64,000 nt of DNA from Quercus robur (taxonomy: Eukaryota > Streptophyta > Magnoliopsida > Fagales > Fagaceae), in the NCBI RefSeq assembly GCF_932294415.1, contig NC_065536.1:18349974-18413973 (forward strand), written 5' to 3'. A model generated the notes under the pieces. It saw only the letters and a program-made list of their open reading frames with translations, did not search any database and had not been told where the DNA came from. Positions within the stretch are counted from its first letter, which is position 1. Every line of letters starts with the position of its first letter. The position numbers and the translations under genes are program-made. Shown piece by piece: positions 23,301 to 36,100 of this stretch.

Positions 23301-26300
23301 AGAATCCTGAGATCAATGTAATATACACTAGTTGTGGTAGCAAATTTGTTGATAGTGATAGAGGTAGAAGGGTCAAAATCAGCACACAAAATGTTTACTA
23401 TGTTGGTCGCAAAGAATGAATAGGCATACACAACAACCAGCACACAGCAAACCTAAAAGAAGGATTAATACACAGCAAACTACAAATAAATAAAAGCCTT
23501 CCGGTAAGAATCACAAGTCATAGCTATCCTATTGACTGGAAACATATGTTGGCAGATCAATATTGCCACAATGTAATAAATATTGCCAGAATATGAGACT
23601 CAAATGATAATGATAAGAACATTTTCCTTACTGGAGCAATGAACCTTGTCCCTCAATGTAGTAGTCTTCGGGAGATGTTAGTGCTAAGTCGGCAAAGCAA
23701 GAGAAATCTGCATCTGGACTATAAAGAAGGTTATCTAACCCCGCAGCTTGCCTCAATTGCCTACCAGTCAGAAGGTAACATTTCACAATGAAATAAAGCA
23801 AAAGGTCTTAGGCTTTCAGAAGTGTAACAGAAGCAGATTTTCTTTGTTCCTCATAGCAATGGCATCCCACTTCTCCATGCCAATAACATCATATGGATGA
23901 GATAATTACCTTGACCGTTCTAGATCCTGTAACTCTGTGACCCAACCGTTGTATCTTAGTTGTACTGTGACAACAGGAACTCCAACTAGCTCATAAATAT
24001 TATTGAAAAAGTCCAATTCCCTCCACTGAGTTGGAAGTAATCTTTTGATTCCAGGGACATCACATGCTGCCAAAAGACATTCCTAGGCTTAGAGAATACT
24101 CGCCTGAACTAAATAAATTTATAATTATAAACAGACACAGAGGAAGAACAAACCACAAACCTGCAACATAAGCATCAGCTTTCACAGTTTTCTTACTAGT
24201 AGCCTGAGATGAATAACAAATAGTAGGCATTAACACTCAAAAGAAGAATCCTAAAGTCCACAACGCCATGTAACAGTTAAAAATCCCAGAGTTGTGCTGG
24301 ACTTGGAAGCAAGTCAGCAGGTATAGTGATAGATTAATACACAGATGGTTGACTAATCACCTTAGACATAGCAAGTCCTGTGACATACGTGTCTCCATCA
24401 GCTGATTTATCATAGAGTATCTCTCTACAACCCCACCTAAGATGGAACCTGTTCTAGCAGAGGAGCAACAAATGAATATAGGAGAATACAGCAAATAATG
24501 AATCACTATTCCATTCATCTAAAGTTCTCATATTCCAAAAATAATACCTTCCCCCTTTGTCTGTGATATATTTTCTGATGGGACCACTCAAGTAAACATC
24601 CGGAGAACCCTTGAGCATGCGTAGAAGTGAAGCCTCCGTCTTAGTGGCAAACAATGAGAATATAGTGAGCATGCAACGAGCACTCATATTATCACAATCA
24701 ATAAACCCAAGGGCATAGGCAACAGGATCCCACATTCTCTGAATACTCATGCGTGTGCCACCTTTGGACAAGAACCAATCAGAGAAGCTAATCTGTAAGA
24801 AAAAAAATGAAATGTTCAAATGATAGAATCACGTAAAAAAAAATACAAGTACATACAAAAAAGCCTGAGAATAAAAAAGATAGAGCCACAAAAGTACATT
24901 TATGTTTCAATCAAACTATAGCCAAAGACCATGTAAAAACACTTCCCCCCATCCCCATCCCCAACCCAACCCCCCCCCCCCCCCCCCCCCACCCATACAC
25001 ACACAAAAAAAATCCAAGGATAAACAGAAAAATAACATAGAAAGGTGGAGGTGAACAGAAAAGTTAGAAGTCTCCATGAAAACTGAAAATTCCCTCCTGG
25101 GATTTTTGTCTTCAGATCTCCTCCAGAGAGTACTACTAGTCAAGTTTTGCAGAAATTACTGCTCCCCAGATGTGTCCTATTGATGGTATGTAGTTTCTGG
25201 GACTAGGGTTTTCCCTTTGTAACCCAAAAAAAAAAGGCAACTATTCTAATAGATCAGAATAAGGAAAGGAGCCCAAAAATATTAGACAATAAAACATCTC
25301 TTACACTATCCAAATTCCGTATATCCCTCATTGCACCATCTGGATCAACAAGAGCCCTCACAACTGGACTTAGAGCAAGAGCCACAGCATTTCTTGCTTT
25401 ATCATAAGTCTGCACTTTTACAATATGTGAAAGAAAATAGATCAGTGACAAATTCCAAAGAAGCAAGAAACTTCAGCAACAATGTAAGCACTGCAAAAGG
25501 AGATTTTTCAGTAAGATAAAATCCACATTTAGCCACTTTTTTTTTCCTTTTCAATGATCCACAAACTGTCAAATTAAGTTTAACCAACTAAAACCGAGAT
25601 ATTTTGCATCACTAAGAATTGAAAGCACATCTTTGAACGATAATAGATGGTCATGGCATGAAAATATGGTGTGACGAAGGCAGTGACAATGGCATAGTAA
25701 GCACTACCTTAAGCTGATTTGTAGTTAAAAATGCACGAATTCCATGTAATGGAGCTCCAACTAGAAATCGAAAATCAAGTTCTGAAGTAGAAAACCAAAG
25801 TATTAGCAACATATTTCTGAGTATAAATGATACACAAATACAACATTCAGCATTGCCAAAAGCAATTTGCAAATATATATATATATATATATATATATAA
25901 TGAAACTATTAAGCTTATTTATTATTAAGTAAAACTTTATTTAAGATCAAGCATAGAATCATACCACCAATTTGACCATCTTTGTTTACAAAAGTGTGAG
26001 TATGGTCCTTCACAAGTAGATTTTTATCTGCACCCACCTAGGTTCAATTAAAATTAGAAAACTATCAGAGACTACATAGATAGAGAATCTTTTTCTTAAA
26101 GAATTCATAGTTATAACTACTATTCAGGAGATTTTACAAGATTTTGATTCTAAAAAGAGGATAAGCTAAGTCAAGTGCAGAGAAGGCAAAAATCTGAATC
26201 AGCCCATTACATCACAGAACAGGGACCTTTTTTTCCCCTTTCCAGAAATCACAAATCACATCTCTGGTTCATGCCATACTTGCATGTGTTTTCTAGCTAT

Positions 26301-28054
26301 ATAATACTAATGTGTAAAGTTTGCAACGAATGCTAGAATGTCATATCACTGCAACCAAGCAAGTTATGTTCACCTTTTTCATCAAACGGAAAAGATTATT
26401 ATAGCAACCAAAGAAAACATGTAGTCCCATTTCAATGTGGTTCCCACGTCGGTCAACAAAAGAACCCACTTTTCCACCAATAAAAGTCCTTGACTCGTAT
26501 ATATCCACCTGAAAATACAAAAAAATAAATAAAACAGAGGAAAGAATATCCTCACAATGAAAAAGCATTAAAATAACAGAAGATAAAATACTCTCTAGTG
26601 CATTTCTGCTGAAAAAACTTAGCAGAATAACCGAAAATGCTGATTTTATATCTAATTCTTCATTTTCAAAAAAAAAAAAAATGGTGGAATGGTGGTATGA
26701 TCAAGCCATTGGAAATTTGCAGGAAACATAGAAGACATATTGTCAGCATTTGAGGAGGATAGAATAAAATGGGCCAAACCTCATGGCCCTGATCCAAAAG
26801 TTCAACCGCCGTTGACATGCCTGCTAGCCCAGCTCCAATAATAGCAACTTTCAGCTTAGGTCCCCGATAATGTTCAGGTTCTGGTGGAAACAACCCTTTT
26901 GGAGCTGCCATGTAAATCATTCATTTAAATATATTGAAGTCCAAACACTGCACCTAGAATCACTAATTCCTAAGTAAATGCAATCAGAAGATTTTGATCT
27001 TTTGGATGCTCATAAAAAAAATATAGACTTTTATCTTTTGGTTATATTAAACTAGAATTCAGTCTTTATTCATTTATTGCATTGACACATTTGCCTAATT
27101 GAGAAGCTTAAATCAAAATAAACGAATAAAATTCATATGCATTCCACTATTTTTAGGATATAGAACTATGAAGTGGTACTGTGGTAGTAAGCCCTTTTTC
27201 CAATTCAATTTGTTTAGCTTGTCATAAAAAGAAAATGAAAGGGGAAGAAAAATATATTGGTTTACTAATTTTCACAACTGCATATAAACTTATTCATCCT
27301 AGGATTCAATTACAAGACCTGAGGTATGAGTATAATTCTCTACTCAATCCAACACAAATAGAGGCCTTAAATCTTTCACACACTGAACAGTTCAAGTAAA
27401 CTTTGAAAGACACGACGTTTTAGGTGGAGAAATAAGTAATTGATAATCCTGAAAACCATCCAAAAAGAAAGAGGATACTTCCAATTGAACTAATTTACTA
27501 ACCAAGATCAAAGTCTACTTAGCAAACAAGTTTTCATTTTTCCATTAATGAACATCCAATTCAAATTAACTACTACAAAACCTCACCACATAGCATTTCC
27601 TCAACAACAGAATTCAAACCACACATGATATACCCTCCTAACCCCCTTCCCCACTTTTCCCCTTCAACCAAATCCGATTCTCAAACTCAGCTCAAATAAC
27701 TATCAAATTCACATATAAATCACCATAAACTCCCTCAAATTCAGTGAAAAGTCACTCAACCCATCAATCAAAACCAAAAAATTTCTCACCAAACAACAAA
27801 ATACCAAACACCCAGAAAGCAAAAAAGGCACAAAAACCAGATATTTCATAGTTCCGTATATATGGTAATAACACAGAATTACCATTAGTACGCATGTCAG
27901 AAACTTTGGTTTCCAAAGAGTCCAAAGAGGAGCGAACCCAGAACCTCTGACTCTTCACCTGAGACACCGAACGCCTACCCCAGAACAAGAACCCGGCCTT
28001 GTCACTTCTGGTCCCAGTGACCGAAGCGCCCGGAGAAAGAACCCAAGAAGCCAT
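20368..28054 (-). CDS. ZDS: Zeta-carotene desaturase, plastid
   Basis: This FAD enzyme of the plastid carotenoid pathway converts poly-cis zeta-carotene, via neurosporene, to poly-cis lycopene and passes electrons to plastoquinone. Fourteen GT-AG exons join in frame: 28054-27883, 26904-26780, 26508-26374, 26037-25965, 25781-25708, 25409-25305, 24792-24548, 24448-24361, 24203-24161, 24066-23910, 23760-23632, 22464-22392, 21630-21466, 20535-20368. The sum is 1752 bases, 583 residues plus stop, the normal family size. Residues 1-57 are a serine/arginine-rich transit peptide. The dinucleotide-binding GAGLAG is at 81-86, followed by [17 protein letters not shown] and [13 protein letters not shown]. 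The C-terminal FAD-contact region includes [23 protein letters not shown] and RQASAF. One oddity: RFPxGAPLHG, usual in the family, reads [10 protein letters not shown] here. The gene appears intact and single-copy in this window. Confidence 0.97.
24970..24990. repeat. 21-base C homopolymer in a ZDS intron
   Basis: It lies in the intron between exons 6 and 7. On the transcribed message it is a run of 21 G, next to further GGTTGGGG-type tracts, so it could form a G-quadruplex in the pre-mRNA. Confidence 0.9.
25873..25899. repeat. (AT)n microsatellite in ZDS intron 4
   Basis: An AT dinucleotide run lies between exons 5 and 4 of the desaturase gene. It is a probable polymorphic marker. Confidence 0.85.
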
Positions 28055-29230
28055 AGATAAAAGACACCCAAAACACTACAAATTTTAAACCAAACAAACT
28101 GATATATGTTTTTCTCTCTCTCCCTCTCTGTTTTTTCTATGTACTAATTACAATTAACTTAGTTCTATCTTTGTCTAAACTATGTTTGTATCAAAAGAAA
28201 TGTAAATTTGGACACGACCCTTTTGAGAGAGAGGGTATCTGTCTATCTGAGGATTGAGATGCGCTTAACAGTGGTTTTTGGAAGTTAATGCGGTTGGCAT
28301 GTGTGTATGTCCGTGTAGTAGTGTCTACTCTGTAGTGTAGTGTTTGTAAAAAGAAAAGTGCATGAATTGTGAAATGTGGAAGTGGAAGTGCCACTACTTC
28401 CATTTCCGCTGACGATAATGTTAATGTTAATGCGCCACACCAAATCTGGAGATTGGACAAAAGAGTCCACAATTTGGGCTGTTTTATTTTATATGGCCTG
28501 GCTGGGAAAGCTAATTACTTTTTTTCCTTTTTTTTTTTTTGTGGGTATATTCATTTACATGACTTCATGCACAAAGTGTTTGTGTACAAAGAAGAAAGAG
28601 TTCGAGTTAAAAGATTAGTCGCATATGGTAACTATTTCAAAAAAAAAAATTATCTTTTATTGTGTGAAAATAACTCGAGAAAGTCACAATTTCAGTTTAA
28701 AATTAGCGTGTATAGTGTGCGTAAGAAACATAGTTTTATATGTTATATCCATAACATTACTTTACTCAAATGATAGGTGAAATTTTTTCTTTTATTTTCT
28801 TTAAAATTCAATAATAGATGAAAATGAAAAAAAGCTGTAAATTAATAAATATCAGACTGTTATAAGTCTTGTGAATTGTAATTCAACTTGCCTCTTAATG
28901 TTTCCAATTAAAATATTTATTATTCAAATTTCTTATCTTTTGTAACTATTGAAATAAAATAAAAAGAAATCTCACACCAATAATACATGGAAGCCAGGCC
29001 TGATTAATGAACTAGAGAGTAGGAAGATATATTCAACTCACTATAAGGTCATTGGTTTCTTCAAATAGGAAAAAAAACAAAAAAACAAAACAAAACAAAA
29101 CTACAAGTTCATTGGCACATGCAAGGATTTTTTTTTTTTTATAGGACATGCAAGGATATTATTGTTTCTACATATTCACTATTGAATATTTTGATTCACG
29201 CTTCTCATTTTATTTGTCTTGTTAATATTA
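28055..29230 (-). promoter_or_regulatory. ZDS upstream region
   Basis: This is the DNA upstream of the desaturase start codon. A GA-rich tract on the sense strand (about 28100-28130) probably lies in the 5' untranslated leader. I see no clear TATA box at a fitting distance and no perfect CACGTG G-box. The call rests on position only. Beyond about 28500 the sequence is AT-rich with no gene. Confidence 0.4.
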
Positions 29231-30325
29231 GAATGGAATGGAATGGAATTAAGTAATCTTGATTAGGTGTTTTAAAATAAATAAATGAAAATGAATGGAA
29301 TATAAATAATTTTGTTTAGGAGTAACATAGAGAGAATTGAATGGAATCATTTTATAACAATATTACTATTACACCTCTATTTTAGGGTTGAATATATAGG
29401 AGTATATTGGGAGTTTTAGTAAAAAATTCATTAAATCTAATTTTATTTCCTCTCATTCCTCCCAATTTCAAGGGGAATGAAAATTTAAGGTTTTAAGGAA
29501 ATAGAGAGGAATGAATGTTCCCTCCTATTCATTCTATTCTCTTCCACTTAAACCCCCAAACAAACGGTTGAATATATAGGGATATATTAGGAGTTTTAAT
29601 AAAAAAAAAGTCATTAAATCTAATTTCATTCCCTCTCATTCCTCCCAATTTCAAAGGGAATGAAAATTTGAGGTTTTAAGAAAATAGAGAGGAATAAGTG
29701 TTCCCTCCTACTCTTTCCATTCTCTCCCACTTAAATCCCCAAACAAGGGAAGGGAAGAATATTCTAAAATTATTCTTTTCATTCCTTTCCATTCCTTCCT
29801 CCCAAATAAGAGAATGAATGGAATGATCATAAGAGAATGAAAAAGAATGAAATGATCATAAGAGAATGGAATGGAATGGAATTAAGTAATCTTAATTGGA
29901 TGTTTTAAAATAAATGAATGAAAATAAATGGAATGTAAGTAATCTTGTTTTGGAGTAACATAGAGGGAATGAAATGAATTCATTTCATGAAAATATTATT
30001 ATTAAACTCTTATTTTAAAATAAATGGTTGAATATGTGAGGGTATTTTGGGAGTTTTAGTAAAAAATTCATTAAATCTAATTTTATTCCCTCCTTTTCAT
30101 TCCCTCCCATTCCTTCCAATTTCAAGAGGAATGAAAATTTGAGGTTTTAAGGAAATAGAGAGGAATGAGTGTTCCCTTCTACCCATTTCATTCTCTCTCA
30201 CTTAAACTCTCAAGAAAATGAACTTTCAATTCCCTCTATTAAAACTCCTAAACAAGGGAATGAAAGAATATTATAAATTTATTCTTTTCATTTCTTTCCA
30301 TTCCATTCAATTCTCTCCTCCCAAA
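29231..30325. repeat. GAATGG-rich repeat block with three copies of a 181-bp unit
   Basis: The phrase GGTTGAATAT starts three diverged copies (29386, 29567 and 30026). Each runs through CATTAAATCTAAT, CCTCCCAATTTCAA, GAATGAAAATTT and GGAAATAGAGAGGAAT. The first two are head to tail. The block opens with GAATGGAATGGAATGG and closes with the inverted form CCATTCAATTCTCTCCTCCC then AAACAAAGGCTAA. It looks like a partly duplicated non-autonomous element. No protein is encoded. Confidence 0.65.
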
Positions 30326-30691
30326 CAAAGGCTAATCCAAGTAAAACATTATCAATACTTAAATAGTACAGTATAAGACTGGGAAGTAAAAATATGGCGA
30401 GATGTGAAGCCAAACCCCATTCTTAGAGCTAGAGGAAAATACATTTGAGACAATAATCATTTTACAAGTAGAAATCCAATATACATTATTTAGATTAGGA
30501 TTTTCTAAAGATATTTAGAATAACTTTTGAAATGAGTAGATTTGATTTTTTTACATCATCAATACATAAACAATTATTAACTATTAGTATCATTTTTATA
30601 TTTATTTAAATTATTGATTGATGACATTAAAAATAAATTAATTAAATAAAATCACTCAACAAAATAATTGATAAAATTGTAAGAACTCTAC
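30326..30691. other. AT-rich spacer
   Basis: No gene or repeat unit is recognised between the GAATGG block and the solo LTR. Confidence 0.5.
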
Positions 30692-31357
30692 TGTGGTGCT
30701 ATGGCCCAAAGACTTTAGCCTGTTATGGGCTCAATTAATTTGTTCTCTGGTAATGTTATTGGCCAACAATGGGAGATCCCAAGAATAGTCTGTCACAATA
30801 ATGGACTGGGCCATCCGATTGATCCAACATTATGCTATGAGTCTGTGGCCAAGGATGCAACTTACTGGCCAAAATCCCCTTTCTATGTTCCAGGCAGGAC
30901 CTCAGTTCCCAAGGATTATGCTCTCACCTTCCTCTTGTGTTTCTCACCCCTATTTTCCCAACCCCCATCACCATAACCTCCTTCCTCTCTTATACTCTCT
31001 TGTTGGTGGAGCCCTCATGATGACAGAATCTTCAACACGTGTGTGGGACCACTTATTCAGGGGTTAAGGTGACTATCGGGGTCTATAGCACTGTTATTGA
31101 CTATCAAATCATCTATCAGAAGTGGGACCTAGCCTTCTGACATTGAAAGGATTGCTTAGTAACTTGCGCTTGACACCAATTAGGTGCTCAGACGTATGTC
31201 CATCTTCAAGCCTCCTTGTGTCCTCGGCAGAGATAATGGGTCGTAGCGTTGGTCCATCTCATTGTTTGCCCATCCTTGAGCCGAGCCCAATCTTTAGAAC
31301 GGGCCTCCTCATATCTTCGGTCCAACTCGGAATGGGCCTATGACCTTTCCCACCACA
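30692..31357. mobile_element. Probable solo LTR
   Basis: A 666-bp segment has perfect short inverted ends, TGTGGTG and CACCACA. Both the TG...CA ends and the sharp change to higher GC fit an LTR. The flanking 5-mers TCTAC and TCTAT differ at one base, consistent with an old 5-bp target duplication. No internal retroviral-type coding region adjoins it, so it is probably the product of LTR-LTR recombination. Confidence 0.65.
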
Positions 31358-32229
31358 TCTATGTTGAATTTATCCTAAACATTCTAGCCGACCATAAATT
31401 GTGCATAAATCTCATTATTACCATTATTATTGAATGAAGTTAATAGTTGATGATTCTGAAAGGTGTGACTGAAAATGAAAAGTGTGGGCACAGGATCAGT
31501 GATGGCATGAGGATGGAAGAAAAATCCAATTCACATTCTTTTACTCATCAGTGATGCACTAAGTAATACCTTGTGTAATGGTTGTATACAATCAATTAAT
31601 GTCTCACAACATGTGGTATTCACAAGTATTTGGATTGGTTCACACCAACTGCATGTGAGACAACAATAGTTTGCGATTGATGTATAAAATATTTCTTTCT
31701 TAACAACCTTTTTTTGTTCTATTTATGGGATTCAAAATCAAGTAATTAACAAAGAGAGAATTTTAAATAAATAAAAAATTGAGAGAATGAAAAATTCAAG
31801 CATTTTAAAAAATTATTAATATTTTGTATTTTAATATTGTAAGAGGAGGAGGGTATATTTGTTTCATATTAACGCTATTAAAATTTTAGGTAGAGCCTAA
31901 TAATGCTAATAATGCTAGTATAATATGATGTGGCAGTTTAAGATCAATTTGAACATATTATGAAATCTGTAATATATATAAAATCAAAAAACATTTGAAT
32001 TTTTGTTAATCTCATAATATTTTTCCACATAAGTTTTTTTTTTCTTATAATTTTACATGTTAATATCCTAATATATATATATATATATATATATTTAACT
32101 CTATAATTAAACCCTTACTTAAATAATAGATTTTTTTTTTTTTTTTGAGAAAGTGAAAAAATAAATAATTCAATATACAAACAAAATCATAATAAATATA
32201 TCTACTACATACTGTTACAAAATATATAT
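31358..32229. other. AT-rich spacer
   Basis: No gene is seen. It includes an (AT)n run at about 32070-32094 and a T-run near 32130. The next solo LTR inserted in a TATAT sequence at its right end. Confidence 0.5.
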
Positions 32230-32877
32230 TGTAGGGACACGAATTTGTTTAACGGCCCAAGAGTGACGTTGGGCTCGTATGCAATGGGCCCCAACAATAT
32301 GATTTGTAGAGAGTGGGCTTGAATGGCATGACCTTGGGCACAGGTAGACGGTTTGATCGTGGCGTCTATGGACATTCTTACACGGGCGGGCCTGGCTTGA
32401 CTAGCTAAGCCCTCCATTGATACGGGTTGTAGGACTTTTTGTCCTCGGACGTTGTCCAAGGATCCTTATATCCTTCCCTTTCTCCCCTTTAACCGGGGGA
32501 GAGAGTCCCCCCTTTCTTCTGGGGGTCTTTTTCTTTTATACTCATGTTTGTTTTCCTATTTAGAGTCCACGTATAAGTTTCACTTTTCTGGGGTGCAAAC
32601 CTGTCCTGTCAACCCATACCTAGTATGGTTTGGGGTCGTTGGGAAAGTTAAAGGGTATGGTTTAAAGGATGGACTTGTCAGATACAGGGCTTGGTATTAT
32701 GACATTGGCAGCATTTTCCCTTACCCTGCCCCTAAACCCCGTTTTCCCCCTTTCTTCAGGCGTTTCATGAGGTGCCGAGCAAGAGGTCGTCCTCGGCAAT
32801 GGCTCTCCTCGGCTTGGGCCCTAGGCCCTGGGCCCCCATGTAGAGTGGGACTGGGCCGCGAATTCACTAGCCCCACA
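32230..32877 (-). mobile_element. Solo LTR, 648 bp, perfect 5-bp target duplication
   Basis: The plus strand begins TGTAGGGACACG and ends CCCCACA. It is flanked on both sides by TATAT (32225-32229 and 32878-32882). The terminal sequences, the internal TTTGTAGAGAGTGGG phrase and CCTCGG-rich blocks relate it to the LTRs at 37274, 40258 and 44815. By comparison with the two-LTR element its true orientation is minus. Confidence 0.85.
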
Positions 32878-32942
32878 TATATATATATATATATATATAT
32901 TAAATATATTATCTGTATTGATACACAAGTCAAAATAAGTGT

Positions 32943-33120
32943 GGACTCCAGTTAATTCAACTAGTAAAATCTCTTATTATTAAATAAAAAATCTAAGGTT
33001 CAACCCTTGCATATATTAAAAACCAATTGGCATCTTAGTTTGATGATAAAGAACAATTATCAAGAAGCAAACTTCATAGGTTTGAAATACTATCGTATCT
33101 ACCAAAAAAAAAAAAAAAAA
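32943..33120 (+). mobile_element. tRNA-derived SINE with poly(A) tail
   Basis: An A-box-like stretch (TTCAACTAGTAAAA, about 32955-32968) is followed by a perfect B box GTTCAACCC (32998-33006). Next comes the body phrase CCAATTGGCATCTTAG..TGATGATAAAGA, then a 17-base A tail (33104-33120). This body is common in a widespread plant SINE family and recurs, more decayed, at 58064. I saw no clear target duplication. Confidence 0.75.
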
Positions 33121-36100
33121 TCATCAACAAATCTCACTTTAAACCCTATGGTTTAAGGGTAGTTGAAATTAAATTCTAGACATGGTAAAATTAGACTTGA
33201 TTTGCTAACCTAATCTGAACTCGAAGGAAAACACTTGACACGAACCCAAAATTTTTATCTAAAATAAAACAGGGTTGACCCATGACTCAACCCATTTTTT
33301 ATAGGTTGACCTGGTCCAACTAGTTTTTTAAAACTATTTTTAAAAAATAAAATAAAATTCAGCTGATCTAGTGGGTGCACAACTCAAACTCAATCAATAA
33401 CTTCAATACAAAATCTACAAAACCAAAACCATTAATTATTGTCTAAGCAAAGCTAACTAAACTACTCTGTCTCTAAAATCTAAACCGTAAACGGCTGTGG
33501 AAGTTGTGTGTATGGTTACTGGGGAAGGCTTTTATTCTATATATATATATGGGGAAGTTTTTATCCAATGACTACTGATCAACACGTCTCTTTGATAGAA
33601 ATGTAGATTGGCCAAAGACAAATAGTAGAGAACAATAATAGAAGCATCCTCTCTATCTCACTCTCTCTCCGTAGCACCTTTTCTTTTTCATTTTTTTCTG
33701 TTCTCTCTCTTTTTAGTTAAGGGTGTTACATCAACTCCAAGATTTTACTTTCTAAAAGTTCATTTCTTGATTTCTTTTTAGGATGAAATACAATTAACAA
33801 CGCTAAGATGGAGGCTAATACTAACCAGATTCAAGACTTTTTAAAACTGATCAATCCGGTACTTAAATCCAACTTGGTTTATATACCGTTACTCACTTTT
33901 CTCATCTTTCTCACATCATTAGGAACAAGTTGATCAATTTTGAAAAATCTTAAACCTTACTAATATTAATCCAAACCTCGAGGCTGTTAACTATATTTTA
34001 CCCTTCTTTTTATTATCATCACTATTTGTTTTTTCTCAAAGTGAGTTCAGAATTTCAGATTCATGGATCACCGACACTATCGACATCATATAAAGTGCAT
34101 TGTACATTTGCAAGCTTAAAGAAGGCCATCATTGGTGTGTTGCATAGCATGATTTACATCCAAATGCTCAAATAGAGAGATTTGGCAATACCAACCTTCC
34201 CACGTGTTTGTGTTTTTGTTTTTTTTTTTTTATGCATGAGAAATGTCCTATCTTTAAGAGCTACAAGATGCACTTAAATGATAGGTTACCAGATAGCTAG
34301 TACTAGTTGGCCCTTACATAAGCTTATGAGTCGACCAGTCATGACCTTTCATTGCTAAAGCTCTTGTGAGACGTTGGTGTAAGCAATAATCATAAGATTC
34401 ATAACAAAAAGAAGACAATGTGTAAGCTGACAGACAGGAATTCTGAGGGCATGTGTTAGGTGTTGGGTATTATTCATTTAAGTACATTTTCCACATCCCC
34501 CAACATTTGATGCCACATGAAAAGTGAGTGAAAGAAAAATATGGATTGAGATATGCAATTACATCATGCAATTAACCTCATTTAATTTCTTCATAAAAAT
34601 TTTTACATTTTCAACTTTTTAATTTTAACTTTTTAAATTTTTTAAATATTTTTTTTATTTAATAATTGAGATTGAAAGTTGTTTTTTTTAACTCTCAATC
34701 TCAACCATTCATTACAATTACGACCTAATCACAATCCGGGAAAATATAACCCATGTTAGCACTTTTTCACAACATGCTAAAGCAGCTTAAGGTAAAATGT
34801 TGTGATTAATCCAATTCACTTTCACTTGCCAATCGGAACAAAATTATACGTGAATAAGCGTGTATCTATAGAAATTTTGGGAAAATATGTTTTAGTAATT
34901 AAGGTGTTCTCTAGTTCCTAAAGAAACCTTGTAGCCTTCTGATGAAGCAATTGATCATATTGAACAACCACTCAAATGGAGAATGCTCGTAGTTGTAGTT
35001 ATATGATACCAGTGCCATAGCTTCGATACTTAAGTCCGAAAAGGGGAATTAATCTTGTGATATTAAAGTAGTCTCGTACCTCCTCTTGATCAAAATTTCT
35101 TCTTATATAGGCTTGTTCATAAGATATTTCCCTTGTTTTAGTCACTATCTATTATGGTTATAATGGGACTTAAGACATAATAATTTATGTTTGTTGCAAC
35201 TTTGCTCGAGCGAGTTTCTAACAAGTGTACTCAAGCAAACTCGTGAGGGGCACCTATGGGAACATCTCCACTAATGAACCATTTCAGTATAGTACAAGTG
35301 TTGCCATTATGCAAGGCCCGACTTTGAAGGTTGTGAAAGTTGTTATGTGATTGTGTGTGATAATTGAATGATAAGCGGAATCATGAAAGAGAGAGCATAC
35401 ACAAAGGTTTACGTGATTCAGCCTAATAACCTACGTCCATAGTAAGAAAGCCCGTAATGGCTACATATTATATTAAACACTAGTGTTATACAATAAACCC
35501 AATTTAGGGTTTATATACTAGAGAATATATAACTAGGCCTAGTCTAACCATAGATTAACCTATGATTAATATGCTTGTTCTACAATTACATGGACCTACA
35601 ATTGGTTTGGGTCACTTAGACCATAATATGTCTAAGAGAAGTAATGAAAAAGAAAAAATTATACACTACAGTTGTACTAACTTTAGGTGGTCATATCTTA
35701 CTCATTTCAAATCTAAATTGGGTCAAATTTATGTTTGTTTTGAAGCCCTGAATGTCTATTTTTCACTTAAAAGTTTTACTCAAAAATTCATAATGGTGTA
35801 AAGGATATGAGAAAAATGTTATTAATTTATCAACTTAAACATTATAACATTGTCTTCTTTGAGCATCTTTTAACCCAAACTCAACACTAACATAATTTCA
35901 TTGACTCTAAAATTTAATATGTTTTGGCAATAGGATTTGCAAACATATGGACAAACCCTAACAAGATGTCCAGGCTGCTATGAGCTCCCATTAGTTATTT
36001 ATCATCCTCAAAGATGTCTTATTACAACATTGGAAAAGAGCTAGAGAAACTGCCAATTAAAAAAAATAGACAAAGTAAGTCACTTCAAAATTTGAAGCTA

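Noticed and set aside
24454..24819. ZDS read as several separate short proteins ending in non-family residues (for example after DKGGR)
   Set aside because: Those tails are intron read-through. Joining GT-AG exons restores the full family sequence.
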